A stretch of DNA of 64,000 nt from positions 1 through 64,000 of the forward strand of contig NZ_SMOA01000003.1 in NCBI RefSeq assembly GCF_004353985.1. The letters run 5' to 3'. Numbering within the stretch: the first letter of the stretch is position 1; every line of letters starts with the position of its first letter. Source of the stretch: Paracraurococcus ruber. Its GTDB lineage: Bacteria > Pseudomonadota > Alphaproteobacteria > Acetobacterales > Acetobacteraceae. Position numbers and translations under genes: made by a program. Of the stretch, positions 11,949 to 21,571 are shown piece after piece. The notes under the pieces were generated by a model. The model was not told where the DNA came from, did not search any database, and saw only the letters and a list, made by a program, of their open reading frames with translations.

Positions 11949-12052
11949 TAGAGCAGATCCGGATCAGGTGAACTCACCTGAGCGGGTGAAGATGCTCGTC
12001 GATTCAAATGACTGGAGCGGTTGCCGTGAGCCGTGGCGAACGGAAACCGCTC
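11949..12052. repeat. Intergenic palindromic element next to chromate genes
   Basis: Starts TAGAGCAGATCCGGATCAGG and holds two inverted repeats: CAGGTGA/TCACCTG (11965-11980, 2-base loop) and GAGCGGTTGCCG with CGGAAACCGCTC (12015-12052, one mismatch). The second abuts the stop of the leftward transporter gene and can act as its terminator. The T-A-G-A-G-C-(G/A) opening also starts the hairpin at 2016, suggesting a dispersed host repeat. Confidence 0.5.
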
Positions 12053-12576
12053 TAACGCAGCAGCAGCAGCCCAAGTACCCCGCCGCCTGCCAGGACCCAG
12101 AGCGGGGAATAGCTGGTCCGCCAGACGAAGACGGTGGAGATGACGACGATCACCAGCGGCAGCAGGCCGAATTGGCTGGATGCCTCGGCCATCACCAACC
12201 CGGCGGCCAGCAGCAGGCCGACGGCCACCGGCACCAGCCCGCCCTGGGCCGGCTTCAGCCAGGGTGCGCCGCGAAGGCGGTGGGTCAGGCCGGCGACGCC
12301 CCAGGCCAGCACCGCCGCCGGCAGCAGCATGCCCAGCGTCGCCATCGCCATCCCGCCCCAGGAGCCGATGCGCCATCCCATGACGCTGGCCACCAGGATG
12401 TTCGGCCCCGGTGCCGCCTGCGCCAGGGCGTAGAGCTGGGCGAAGGTGGCGTCGTCCAGCCAGCCGCGCAGCTCGACCAGCTGTCGGTGCATCTCCGGCA
12501 GGACGGCATTTGCCCCGCCCACCGCCACCAGCGACAGGATCCCGAAGGTGAGCAGGATCTGCAGCAGCAGGGTCAT
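12052..12576 (-). CDS. chrA2: Chromate transporter, C-terminal half protein
   Basis: 174 residues with about five membrane segments. It shows the CHR-family signature: F-G-I-L-S-L-V-A-V-G-G-A-N near the start and A-Q-A-A-P-G-P-N-I near residue 55. Together with the next gene it forms a short-chain CHR pair, each encoding one half of the usual ChrA antiporter, which exports chromate. The start overlaps the partner's stop by four bases. No chrB regulator is visible, so chromate as substrate rests on family membership. Confidence 0.85.
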   Translation of the reverse strand: MTLLLQILLTFGILSLVAVGGANAVLPEMHRQLVELRGWLDDATFAQLYALAQAAPGPNILVASVMGWRIGSWGGMAMATLGMLLPAAVLAWGVAGLTHRLRGAPWLKPAQGGLVPVAVGLLLAAGLVMAEASSQFGLLPLVIVVISTVFVWRTSYSPLWVLAGGGVLGLLLLR

Positions 12577-13142
12577 CGCGCCGCCTCGTCCCGCAGCAGC
12601 AGCCCGGCGCGCCAGAGCGATGCGGCGATCGAGATGGGCGCCAGCGCCAGGACGATGACCGGCAGGGGCAGGCGCAGCCAGGCGGCGGCGAAGGCGGCCA
12701 GGCTGAGGATGCCGACCGCCTCCGGCGCGAGCTTGAGCTTGACCACCATCTTGATGGCGGTGCCGATGACCATGCCGGCTGCAGCGGCGGCGATGCCGGC
12801 CATGGCGGGCGCGACGGCCGGCAACTGGCCGTAGCGGTCATAGAGCAGGCAGAGCGCGATCAGGATCAGCAGCGGCGCGCAGTAGATCCCCGCGGTGGCC
12901 AGCAGGGCGCCGGGCAGGCCGTGGAAGCGGCGGCCGATCATGACGGCGGCGTTGCCGACATTGGGCCCGGGCAGCACCTGGCCCAGGCCCAGCACCTCGG
13001 CATATTCGCGTTCGGTCAGCCAGCGGCGTTCCTCGACGATGACGCGGCGGGCCCAGGCGGCGACGCCGCCGAAGCCGAACAGGCCGATCTTGAGATAGCC
13101 GGTGAAAAGCTCGGTTCGGGTGGGGACCACGGTGTCTGCCAT
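12573..13142 (-). CDS. chrA1: Chromate transporter, N-terminal half protein
   Basis: 189 residues, the partner of the downstream half. G-Y-L-K-I-G-L-F-G-F-G-G-V-A-A-W and G-L-G-Q-V-L-P-G-P-N-V-G-N are the CHR-family motifs; about five or six membrane segments follow. The chosen ATG 13142 gives a short cytoplasmic N-terminus; the frame is open further upstream but antisense to the next gene. Confidence 0.85.
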   Translation of the reverse strand: MADTVVPTRTELFTGYLKIGLFGFGGVAAWARRVIVEERRWLTEREYAEVLGLGQVLPGPNVGNAAVMIGRRFHGLPGALLATAGIYCAPLLILIALCLLYDRYGQLPAVAPAMAGIAAAAAGMVIGTAIKMVVKLKLAPEAVGILSLAAFAAAWLRLPLPVIVLALAPISIAASLWRAGLLLRDEAAR

Positions 13143-13240
13143 GCCCCATGCTCGCCGGCTTCGCGCCGCCGGTCCACCCGCCGGGCCAAGGGTTCCAGGG
13201 GCCTGCAGGCCTTGAGCCGGTGGGAGGCCAGGGCGCCTGC

Positions 13241-13837
13241 TTATCCCCTGCCCATGGCCGGCCCATGCGGATCGTGGTGGATCCGCCGCAACCGCCAGCC
13301 GAAGGCGATCATGACGAAGCCGGCGAACAGCGCCTGCAGCCCGACGATCCAGATCAGCGCCATCAGCCCGGCCAGCGGGTTCAGCAGCAGCCAGGCGCCG
13401 AAGAACACGGCAATGGCGCCGAAGACGCCCATCAGCACGCTGCCCAGGCGGAAGGCCAGGATCAGCCGGAAGACGCCGCTGGCAATGCTCCAGAAGCTGG
13501 TCACATAGACAAGGGCGATGGCGGAGATCATGGGGGCCAGCAGCACCGCGACCGCGGCGAGGAGTGAGACGACCCCGTCCACCCAGAACCACAGCCCGTG
13601 CCGTTCCGGCGGGCCCTTCACCGCCTGATAGAGGGTGGTGGCACCGTCGATCGCCATCCAGGCGGCGAGGACGCCGAGGATGGAGGCGATGCCGAGGCCG
13701 GGGATGGCGGTGACCAGCAGGCCGAACAGGATGGCGACGGCGCCGCGCAGAACGAAGACCCACCACCCCGACGCCATGCGCCGGGCCATGGGAAAGCGCC
13801 CCTCGAGGCTGGGCGGGGGGGCCGGGGTGGCGGTCAT
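13241..13837 (-). CDS. HdeD/DUF308-family membrane protein
   Basis: 198 residues. After ~27 hydrophilic residues come six membrane segments in three hairpins, including G-G-x/W-W-V-F-V-L-R-G-A-V-A-I-L-F-G and a W-x-x-x-x-G typical of HdeD-like proteins, which are linked to acid or stress resistance in enteric bacteria. GGGAGA precedes ATG 13837. The role here is inferred from the fold only. Confidence 0.75.
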   Translation of the reverse strand: MTATPAPPPSLEGRFPMARRMASGWWVFVLRGAVAILFGLLVTAIPGLGIASILGVLAAWMAIDGATTLYQAVKGPPERHGLWFWVDGVVSLLAAVAVLLAPMISAIALVYVTSFWSIASGVFRLILAFRLGSVLMGVFGAIAVFFGAWLLLNPLAGLMALIWIVGLQALFAGFVMIAFGWRLRRIHHDPHGPAMGRG

Positions 13838-13893
13838 GCTCGCATCTCCCTGTCGGTTGGTCGGGATGCCTGGCTGGGGGGCAACGAGGCGGC

Positions 13894-15150
13894 TCACCTG
13901 CTGCCGAGGGGCAGGACGCCCTGCGGCCGCCGGCGTTCGTCCAGCAACCGCATCGCCGGGGTCACCGTCACGCCATGCAGCGCGATGGAGACCAGGACGG
14001 TGAGGCCGAGGACGGACCAGAGCTGGGCGTCCTCCTCGAAGGGCGCGTGGTTCATCGCATAGGCCAGGTAGTAGAAGCTGCCGATGCCACGGATGCCGAA
14101 GAAGCTGATGGCCGACCGCTCCTCCCAGCAGGAGGGAAGCGCGCCGGCGAGGGAGAGGCCGCCGGCCACCGGCCGCACGAGGAAGAGCGTGAGCAGCGCG
14201 AGCGCCGTTCCCCGCCAATCCAGCGCATCCAGCAGCCCGCCGGCCAGGGCGCCGCCGAACAGCACCAATATCAGCATCATCAGCAGCCGCTCGGTCTGCT
14301 CGGCGAAGTCATGCAGCCGGTCGTGATAGGCGTGGTTGCGTTCGGCGGCGCGCATGGCAGCCGCGGCCACGAAGACCGCGACGAAGCCGTAGCCATGCAC
14401 CAGTTCGGCGATGCCATAGGCCAGGAAGGTCACGCCCAGCGCCACGAAGCCGTCGCCGGTGCGGGACAGACGGGCGCGGTTGGGCATGTGGAAGCTGACC
14501 CAGCCCAGCGCCACCCCGACCGCGAGGCCGACGCCGATGCCGGCGCCGAGCTTCCAGACCAGGTCCCGCGCCAGCCATTCCCAGACCCATCCGCCCGGCA
14601 GGGCATCGTTCAGGGACAGGTCGATGGCGAGCAGGACGAAGGGGAAGGCGAGGCCATCATTCAGCCCGGCCTCGGCGGTCAGGGTGAAGCGGACCTCGTC
14701 CTCCTCGCCCGATCCGGGCGGGCCGACCTGGATGTCCGAGGCCAGGACCGGGTCGGTTGGCGCCAAAGCGGCGCCCAGCAGCAGGGCGGCGGCGGCGCCG
14801 AGGCCGAGCAGCCAGTGGCCGAGCAGGGCAATGGCGGCGATGGACAGCGGCATGGCGATGCCCAGCAACCGCCAGGTCAGCGCCCAACGGCGCCAGCCGA
14901 AGGGCCGGTCCAGCTTCAGCCCGGCGCCGGTCAGGGCGACGATCACCACCAGTTCCGTCAGCCGCTCGGTCACCGCGGGATAGGCCAGCGGGCTGGGGGT
15001 GTCGCCGCCGGACAGGGTGAAGGCGACATAGCCGAAGGCGACGCAGAACATGGGCAGGGAGAGCGGCAATTCCTTCAGCGCCATCGGCAGCCAGGCCACA
15101 AGGAGGATCAGCGCGCCCGTCCCGGCGAGGAGGGCGATGTAGGGGTCCAT
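13894..15150 (-). CDS. Cation:proton antiporter (CPA1 family)
   Basis: 418 residues with about twelve membrane segments, in the range of bacterial Na+(K+)/H+ antiporters. Conserved landmarks: L-T-G-A-G-L-K-L-D, A-L-A-P-T-D-P-V-L-A-S-D-I, A-E-A-G-L-N-D-G-L-A-F-P (the N-D ion-binding pair) and F-F-G-I-R-G-I-G-S-F-Y-Y. Start at ATG 15150 with AAGGA about a dozen bases upstream. Divergent from the response regulator gene at 15445. Confidence 0.9.
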   Translation of the reverse strand: MDPYIALLAGTGALILLVAWLPMALKELPLSLPMFCVAFGYVAFTLSGGDTPSPLAYPAVTERLTELVVIVALTGAGLKLDRPFGWRRWALTWRLLGIAMPLSIAAIALLGHWLLGLGAAAALLLGAALAPTDPVLASDIQVGPPGSGEEDEVRFTLTAEAGLNDGLAFPFVLLAIDLSLNDALPGGWVWEWLARDLVWKLGAGIGVGLAVGVALGWVSFHMPNRARLSRTGDGFVALGVTFLAYGIAELVHGYGFVAVFVAAAAMRAAERNHAYHDRLHDFAEQTERLLMMLILVLFGGALAGGLLDALDWRGTALALLTLFLVRPVAGGLSLAGALPSCWEERSAISFFGIRGIGSFYYLAYAMNHAPFEEDAQLWSVLGLTVLVSIALHGVTVTPAMRLLDERRRPQGVLPLGSR

Positions 15151-15444
15151 GCAGCTGCTGATCCTTGGCGGCCGGGCGGGAACGCGACAGGTCCGAATAG
15201 GATGCGGCGGTGGAATGCCATGCGATCGCCTTCTCCCCGCCGCACCGCATCCGCACTGCATGAGTTAACAAGGTCCCAACCTGGCAGCAGATGTGTGCTG
15301 ACGCACAGCATCGTGTATATCGGCATGCCAGTATTCGTTGGTGCGGTGCGGGAGGAATCCCGTATTAAATCTTCAGGGTTGAGCGTCCGGGGCGGATTTC
15401 ATCGCCGGAGCGACAGACCTGATTGTGTTCGCGAGGAGATTTCG

Positions 15445-16164
15445 ATGACGCTGGCGCGACCGATTTTGATCGTTGAGGACGATGCCGAGCTAGCCGCGAC
15501 CCTGGCGGAGCAGGTTGCGATGGACGGCGAGTTCTCGGCCGAAACGGCGGCGAGCGCTGCCGAGGCCGTTGCGCGGCTGGCCGATGCCGACACGCGCTTC
15601 GACGCCGTCATCCTGGATATCGGCCTGCCGGACGGCGACGGGCGCGAATTGTGCGCGGCGCTGCGGCGCGACGGCAAGCGGATGCCGATCATCATGCTGA
15701 CCGGCCGCGATGCCGAGGGCGACGTGGTTCGTGGCCTGGAGTCGGGCGCCAACGACTATGTCGCCAAGCCCTTCCGGCTATCCGAACTGCTGGCGCGGCT
15801 GCGGGCGCAGTTGCGGGTGTTCGACAATTCCGAGGACGCAACCTTCGCCATCGGCCAGTACCAGTTCCGTCCCAGCGCCCGCCTGCTGCTGGACCCGGCC
15901 AAGAACCGCAAGGTGCGGCTGACCGACAAGGAATGCCGGATCCTGAAGTTCCTGCTGCGCGCCAACTCCGCGCCGGTGAACCGGGCGACCCTGCTGGCCG
16001 AGGTTTGGGGCTTCAACAGCGGTGTTACAACCCACACGCTGGAGACGCATGTCTACCGGCTGCGGCAGAAGATGGAGTCCGACCCGGCCAACCCGAAACT
16101 GCTGCTGACGGATCGTGGCGCCTACCGGCTGGAGCCGCGGATGCCGGAGCGGCTGGCGGCCTGA
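15445..16164 (+). CDS. OmpR-family response regulator
   Basis: 239 residues: receiver domain with E11-D12-D13 and phospho-acceptor D58 in V-I-L-D-I-G-L-P-D-G-D-G, the T/K positions L-T-G-R-D and A-K-P-F-R, then a winged-helix domain ending R-G-A-Y-R-L-E. ATG 15445 follows GAGGAG. No partner kinase is adjacent, so it is an orphan here; its stimulus is unknown. The frame is open upstream on the antiporter's antisense strand, which is not coding. Confidence 0.9.
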   Translation: MTLARPILIVEDDAELAATLAEQVAMDGEFSAETAASAAEAVARLADADTRFDAVILDIGLPDGDGRELCAALRRDGKRMPIIMLTGRDAEGDVVRGLESGANDYVAKPFRLSELLARLRAQLRVFDNSEDATFAIGQYQFRPSARLLLDPAKNRKVRLTDKECRILKFLLRANSAPVNRATLLAEVWGFNSGVTTHTLETHVYRLRQKMESDPANPKLLLTDRGAYRLEPRMPERLAA

Positions 16165-16172
16165 AGACGACC

Positions 16173-16196
16173 GCCGGGCGCGGAATGGCGCCCGGC
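16173..16196 (+). terminator. Hairpin after response regulator
   Basis: Perfect 9-bp stem GCCGGGCGC / GCGCCCGGC with a 6-base loop, starting 9 bases after the stop codon. No clear T-run. Confidence 0.6.
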
Positions 16197-17031
16197 GCCA
16201 CCGGGGTTCCGTCCCGCGGCGAGGCCGGATCCCGCGTGGATCCGGTGCATCCATGGCTCAGGCCCTTGTACCCTCGCGGATCCCGTCCGCGGATTGCCGA
16301 GGGCCGGTTCGCGCCAAGCAAGGCGTGGAACCGGGCTGGCTGCGGCGGTGGGCAAGGCTGGACAAGCCGGCATGTGCCGACGCGCTGCGGTTACCAGTCA
16401 GCGAGCCGGGCTATTTCCCGACACGCGATGCTGCTGCGGCAGACGCGGTTGCCGCATAATCGGTGTCGCCTGATGTGTGGTGCCCTGGGCATCGAGGCAG
16501 CGCCGTGCCGAGATCCTGCGGCCTGTGCTGATGTCAGCTCCGGCCGCCCATCCCTGCGCGCATCCTGGCCCGGGCACCAAGCCGTCAGCCCTCACCCTTT
16601 TCGGGTCTTTGCCGCTGGTCAGCATGATGGCCGGGGGGCGAGCGATATTGCCGCTGTCGATGCGGCCGAACAGTCGCTCCATGCCGGTTATACTTTCACG
16701 CCGCGCGATGATGCATCCGCACCTTGTCCGCCCACTTGGTCGCTTACCGGGCGGATCGCGTCCAGAACCGGACGCCGCTTTGCTTGAGCCTGTGGCTCCG
16801 TGGGTCGCTCCGAACTCCGCGGCCCGTCCTGATCCAGCTTTCGGCCCGGACAATCGATCGTGCCCATGGTCAATCCCTGGGCCTGGGTCCCGTCCGCATC
16901 TGCCCGATCTCGGCAGGCCGATCGCCAGAAAGCGCTTGGGACGGCGGCCAGGGAGCGGCCGGTGCCTGGCGGTCGCGCGCGGTGTGCCAGTCCTGGCCTG
17001 CGACCGCGTGGCCGGCAACAGCACAGGTAAA
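16197..17031. other. Gene-free host stretch before left attachment site
   Basis: About 835 bases between the response regulator and the tRNA fragment. Frames are open on both strands because of high G+C, but none carries a recognisable motif or a convincing ribosome site. Probably host intergenic DNA that bordered the original tRNA 3' end. Confidence 0.45.
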
Positions 17032-17077
17032 TGGTGTCCCCGGCGGGATTCGAACCCACGGCCCCCAGATTAGGAAT
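17032..17077. repeat. Left attachment site (attL), tRNA-Arg 3' fragment
   Basis: 46 bases identical to 60925-60970. They encode, on the minus strand, the 3' part of tRNA-Arg from the anticodon loop to CCA; the 5' half is missing and the sequence diverges abruptly after 17077. This is the host remnant displaced by integration. Confidence 0.9.
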
Positions 17078-18699
17078 TGTCGGACAATCATTGAAATTTC
17101 AGGGGGTCTGTTGCGCAACAAGGTACTCGATCGGAAACCGTAGCGGTCCGCTTCCGGGTCAAACGGCAACAAGCGCCAGACGTCACACATGACGGCGATC
17201 GACACCCGTGCAGCGGTTTTGTAAAGCGCGGGAGAGCCCTGATTCCGTTCGATTACTTCAAACAATTCACACCTGAACGGTGCGGGAACAAAAGCCCTGA
17301 GTTTGAAGTTTTCTGCGGAGGCTTGGATCGCCCCTAAAGCACATCGGCCGCATGGACTGCAGGCCGAGGCACGAAGCGGATGGCCGCGTGCAGACCTTCC
17401 AGCCTGAACTCAAGGGTCACCTTTGCCCCGGGGCCAAGGTCATGAGCCAACGCACGCTCCAATAGGCGAGTCCCGAAGCCGCGCTTTTCCGGCGGCTTCA
17501 GAACGGAAGGGCCACCTACCTCACGCCATTCCACAATAGCCGCTAGTGTGCCGGGATCGGTGTTGAAGCTGACCTGGACGTGTCCGCCAGGCACGGAGAG
17601 AGCGCCGTATTTCCCAGCATTTACCGCCAATTCGTGCAGCCCCATGATGAGCGCTTGGACCTGACCCGGTGCCAGGTGTGGCATTGGCGTGTTGGTCGCA
17701 GCGTGAAACGCAATGCGCGAGTTGCTGTCCCGTTCGCTTTCGCCAATCCATACTGCAAGACCTGCGCGAACCACAGCATCGAGCGGTGCGCCTTCCCAAG
17801 CCGAGGCTGTTAGCAGGTCATGAGCACGAGCAAGTGATTGCAGCCGCCCCGTGAACGCTGCAATGAACCGCCTGAGATCGTTGTCTGGGCAACCTCGGGC
17901 GGTCTGCATCGCTAGCGACTGCACCGTGGCCAAAGCATTCTTAGCACGATGATTAAGTTCCGCCACCACCAGTTGCATTCGCCGCTCGCTGTCGAGGAGA
18001 GAGGCGGTAGCGGCTCGGCGCTGATGGGCCTCATCGAGCAACGCTTCCGCGAGCCTGTCTGCCTCTGGCAGGCTGTGTGGGGGCATAGCGATGGCGGGAT
18101 CGGCCGTATCAGGTCTGGCGGCAAACCGAAGAAGCTCAGTGATCGGTCGCAGAACGCTGAGCGAAATGCGTCGTGCCAAAAATACGCCAATGGCAAGCAT
18201 AGCCAACTCGACTGCGAAGAGGAGGCCGGCTGTTTTGACCGCCGGAGCGGTGAGAGACGATTCAGGCACCGCAACTCCGACGCCCCAACCATAAGGCTCC
18301 GGTAAGCGGACAAACGCGGTCAGTACCCGTACCCCATCCGGACTGATTGCGTTGAAGATGCCCTCCACAGCTCCGTTTTTCCAGTGCTCAAGTACGTCTG
18401 AGGTAATAGTTTGGCCGACAAAGCGATCAGGGTCAGGAACTCGTGCTATACGCACTCCAGCGCGATCGAAAATTGCAGTGATCCATTCAGGACCAGGTTG
18501 CTGACGTCGGATCAAAGCATCGAATGCGTCGAGCGGGGGGTTAATTGACAGCACTGAGGAGGCCGAAGCATCTGAATGCGGTACCGGCACGTCGATTGCC
18601 ACGACTTGGCGACACACAACGAGACCAAAATAAACGTCAGAAGCCGCCGGTTTTCCCGTAGCGATGACCCGCAAATGGTTGTCTAGGAATGCACGCTTA

Positions 18700-19652
18700 C
18701 TGCCCGTTTTCGAAGTCACGGCGCTGGCAGCCGGCGGCGGTTGGGATGTGCGAGACGGTGGAGCATGAGGCGGATGGCGGCCAAGGTGACCATCGCCTCG
18801 GAAACCTCGGGCAGGCCCTCGTAGTCGCGGGAGAGGCGGCGCCAGCGGCCGAACCAGCCGAGCGTTCTTTCGACGACCCAGCGCCGCGGCTGCACGACGA
18901 AGCCCCTTGTGCCGGCGGGGCGGCGGACGATGATCAGCGCTAGGCCGGCCAGGAAGCAGGCGAGCAGGGCGGCGAGCCGGTTGTAGATGCTGTCGGCGAA
19001 GATGACGCGCAGCCAGGCATAGAGCGGCGTCACGCGCTTCAGCAGGTCGCCGAGGCCGTCGGCGTCCTGGATGTCGGCTGCATGCACGACGACGCCGAGC
19101 AGCAGCCCGTCCACATCCACCGCCACGTGACGCTTGCGCCCCTTCAGGCGCTTGGCACCATCCCAGCCGCGCGGGCCGCCCGCCTCCGTGGTCTTGACGC
19201 TCTGGGTGTCGACCACCGCTGCCGTGGGGCTGGCTTCCCGGCCTCCGCCCTCGCGCAGCATGACCATGAGGTGGTGGCGGATGGTCTCCCACACGCCATC
19301 CCGCAGGAACGCGCGCAGGTAGCCATAGACCGTCTGCCATGGTGGGAACGCCGGTGGTGGCGGCAGATGCCGCCACTGGCACCCGGTGCGGACCAGGTAG
19401 AACAACCCGTCCAGCAGGTTGCGGGGATCCGTCGAGCGTGGCCGCCCGCCGGGCTTGGCGGGTGGGATCAGAGGCTCGAGCAGCCGGAACTGCTCATCGG
19501 TCATCGCCTGGCCGGACCCGAAATCCCCAACCAAAGCGCGATCAGCCAGCGTCCACATGGCGGCATCCCAGTCGGAAACCGCCCGCAACGCCGCGCAAGG
19601 CGACAGGATCAGGCCGTCAGGCCAGGACCATCAGACCTTCCAAAACGGGTTC
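18700..19652. mobile_element. IS5-family insertion sequence
   Basis: About 953 bases. The ends share an imperfect inverted repeat: CCCGTTTT-N-GAAG at 18703 and at the right end near 19649 on the other strand. Each side is flanked by TTA (18697-18699 and 19653-19655), a plausible 3-bp target duplication of the TNA type used by the IS1031 subgroup. It carries one transposase gene and interrupts the kinase gene in the same orientation. Confidence 0.8.
18716..19558 (-). CDS. IS5-family transposase
   Basis: 280 residues from ATG 19558; later ATG 19504 (M-T-D-E-Q-F) is an alternative. It has the DUF4096-like N-terminus L-I-P-P-A-K-P-G-G-R-P-R and the DDE domain: V-V-D-T-Q-S-V-K-T, F-A-D-S-I-Y-N and R-R-W-V-V-E-R-T-L-G-W-F. 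The frame is complete, so the element may be active. It catalyses movement of the surrounding insertion sequence. Confidence 0.9.
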   Translation of the reverse strand: MWTLADRALVGDFGSGQAMTDEQFRLLEPLIPPAKPGGRPRSTDPRNLLDGLFYLVRTGCQWRHLPPPPAFPPWQTVYGYLRAFLRDGVWETIRHHLMVMLREGGGREASPTAAVVDTQSVKTTEAGGPRGWDGAKRLKGRKRHVAVDVDGLLLGVVVHAADIQDADGLGDLLKRVTPLYAWLRVIFADSIYNRLAALLACFLAGLALIIVRRPAGTRGFVVQPRRWVVERTLGWFGRWRRLSRDYEGLPEVSEAMVTLAAIRLMLHRLAHPNRRRLPAP

Positions 19653-20110
19653 TTAGGAAGCGCAGCGCCACGAGGTGCAGCTGTGTTCATAAGCTGCTGA
19701 CCATCACGCTCTAAAAGTAGAACGTTGGCTCCAGGTATTCGATTTGAAACTAGTTGTTCTGCCTGAGCGCGAAAAAGATCAAGGTCATTGTCCACCAAAG
19801 CACGGGACGTGGCCAACACCTCAAGGGCGATTGCCAAGCCCCGCAGATCTCCTTCCAGCGCAAGCGCAAGTCCACGTGCAACATTCAAGGCCTCTGAGAT
19901 CGCTCTCTCTCGGGCATTGCGATATCCTGAGTGGACGACAGCAAGGTTAACTATGAGTGGAGGCAGAGCCACCGCAACGACAAGCAGTATTAGGCGCGAC
20001 CGCAGCGTAAACCGCAGACGTCCGCATCCGTATAGTTGCCGCTTCGCTGGGCTTATCATCGTCACTGCCACGCGCACATCCACTTTTGAAAAAATGCGAG
20101 CTGCATTTTG

Positions 20111-20731
20111 ACCCCGCGCACGCGGAATTTATAACTCTCGATTGATACATCAAAAAGAAAATACGACTTTGCAATCTAGCGCCATGGCCACATAAAATCG
20201 CGAGCAACAGGCTCTCGCTTCGGCCTTTGGACGGCCGTAAGCGTCACTTGGCAAGAAAGCCTGTCTCGTCCTCGTAAGCCGCATCGCGGCTCGGCATCCA
20301 GTCCTTTGTCCCAGCCGTGCGGCCACAGCCGAAGCCCATCTATCTCCCCTAGCGACAGCCGGATCTCGGTCGACCCTTGGATCAGGATCACCCGTCATCG
20401 CTGGGCAGGCTTGCGATGACCTCATAGCCGGCATTGTTGCACAGCAGATTGACGCGGAGCTTGCCGGGTCCCAGGCGGCTGGCTTGGAAGCGTCGATTTA
20501 AAAGGCACGCAGGAACATGCAGCAGGCCCACGCCCCATAGAGGCTAAAGCCGCCCGGCCTTTCGACCGAGCGGCTTCACAGACCATCGTCCCCTACGGCC
20601 GGCCCGACCGGACCAGAGAAGATCAGCGTATACGGTCGCGACTGGCTGCTTCAAGCGATAGGCGCCGCCGGCGGTGCGAACGGGCGCACCCCCTACCGCC
20701 GTTCCGCACGCCTCGCCTTCGGGCGCGTATG
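20111..20731. other. Gene-free stretch with a coding relic
   Basis: About 620 bases. On the minus strand at roughly 20395-20500 an open tail reads N-L-L-C-N-N-A-G-Y-E-V-I-A-S-L-P then a stop; it looks like the end of a lost gene I cannot name. The first ~80 bases are A+T-rich and hold the kinase promoter side. A hairpin lies at 20547-20576. Confidence 0.4.
20547..20576 (-). terminator. Hairpin downstream of hydrolase-like gene
   Basis: AAGCCGC pairs with GCGGCTT around a partly paired interior. It lies about 155 bases past the stop of the leftward gene at 20732. An almost identical hairpin is at 21994-22021. Confidence 0.5.
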
Positions 20732-21571
20732 TCAGGGCCGACCGAGCGTTGCCACCACCAGAGCTAGCACTTGGTCGGCCGCCATCGTCGTCACCCCTGG
20801 ATCGGGCTGGACCCAGGACCGGCGCCCCGTGGCTGCCGGATGCGGCAGCAGCGCCCTGCCGCCGGGCCGCACCAGGGCATAGGCGTCCCAGGCAAAGGTA
20901 GCACCGGCCAGAACGCGTTGCCTTACGTGATCCTGCACCGGGAAGGCGCTTGTTACTGTGGCGCAGGCGCCGGGATCGTTTCCCGTGTCCTCGTCGCCGT
21001 GCAGCAGCAGGATGCGCGGCGCCTGCGCTACAGACCGCGCTGCAGCGGCCAATGCCGCATCGCAGCCGGGATAAAGCAGTGCCACCCCGGCGACCGGCAC
21101 ATCCGGCACCTTGGCCAAGCCGAACACCGCCGCCCTTGCGCCCTGCCCCAGTCCGACAACCGCTATGCGCCACAGGTCGAGCCGCGGCTCTGCCGCGATG
21201 GCGGCCAGGACGAGCGGCAGATGGTCAGGCAGGGCGACGCTTGCTTCGTGCCCCTCCTCCGGGTCATTGCCGCCGAAGCTTGCCTCCAGTACCGCGTACC
21301 CGTTCTCGACCAACCGTTGGGCATAGATGCCGGTTCGCGGGCCTGCGCCATCGGTATCCGGCAAGATGACGACGACTGGTGCCGGGCGGTCCGGCCGGCC
21401 GGCGGCCGGCATGGTCAGCAGTCCGGCATCATGGCTGCCTAATGCAACCAGGGAAACCAAGTCCTCCAGTCGTGGGGCCCCTGCCGTCGCAGGGTTGGCC
21501 AGCAACAACGGCGAAGCGAGGGCTAGGGATTGACTTGCCATCCGGAACCATGCGCGCATCGCCTGCCTCAT
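20732..21571 (-). CDS. Secreted alpha/beta-hydrolase-fold protein lacking catalytic residues
   Basis: 279 residues with a signal peptide (cleavage near A-T-A-G). The layout follows dienelactone-hydrolase-like enzymes: P-V-V-V-I-L-P-D-T-D-G, G-Y-A-V-L-E-A-S, a strand-elbow I-A-V-V-G-L-G-Q-G-A and R-I-L-L-L-H-G-D-E-D. At the elbow the nucleophile (Ser/Cys) position is Gly142, and the usual histidine near the C-terminus (H-A-F-D type) reads F-A-W-D. It is therefore probably a non-catalytic relative or binds a ligand. Cargo of the prophage left arm; not a known phage gene. Confidence 0.65.
   Translation of the reverse strand: MRQAMRAWFRMASQSLALASPLLLANPATAGAPRLEDLVSLVALGSHDAGLLTMPAAGRPDRPAPVVVILPDTDGAGPRTGIYAQRLVENGYAVLEASFGGNDPEEGHEASVALPDHLPLVLAAIAAEPRLDLWRIAVVGLGQGARAAVFGLAKVPDVPVAGVALLYPGCDAALAAAARSVAQAPRILLLHGDEDTGNDPGACATVTSAFPVQDHVRQRVLAGATFAWDAYALVRPGGRALLPHPAATGRRSWVQPDPGVTTMAADQVLALVVATLGRP

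Larger units (their letters stand above)
17334..20083 (-). pseudogene. HWE-family sensor histidine kinase split by an insertion sequence
   Basis: N-terminal piece 19656-20083: one membrane helix and the start of an extracellular double-Cache-like sensor. C-terminal piece 17334-18696: rest of the sensor, a second membrane segment, a HAMP-like linker, the phospho-acceptor box L-N-H-R-A-K-N, N-box H-E-L-A-V-N-A-G-K-Y-G-A-L-S and the W-R-E typical of HWE kinases. Removing the insertion with one copy of the flanking TAA restores one frame (L-P-K then R-A-F-L-D-N). The region has visibly more A+T than the phage genes, suggesting separate acquisition. No response regulator is adjacent. Confidence 0.85.

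Noticed and set aside
17032-17077. Second tRNA-Arg gene
   Set aside because: Only the 3' part from the anticodon loop is present; no D-arm or acceptor 5' strand follows, so it cannot fold as a tRNA.
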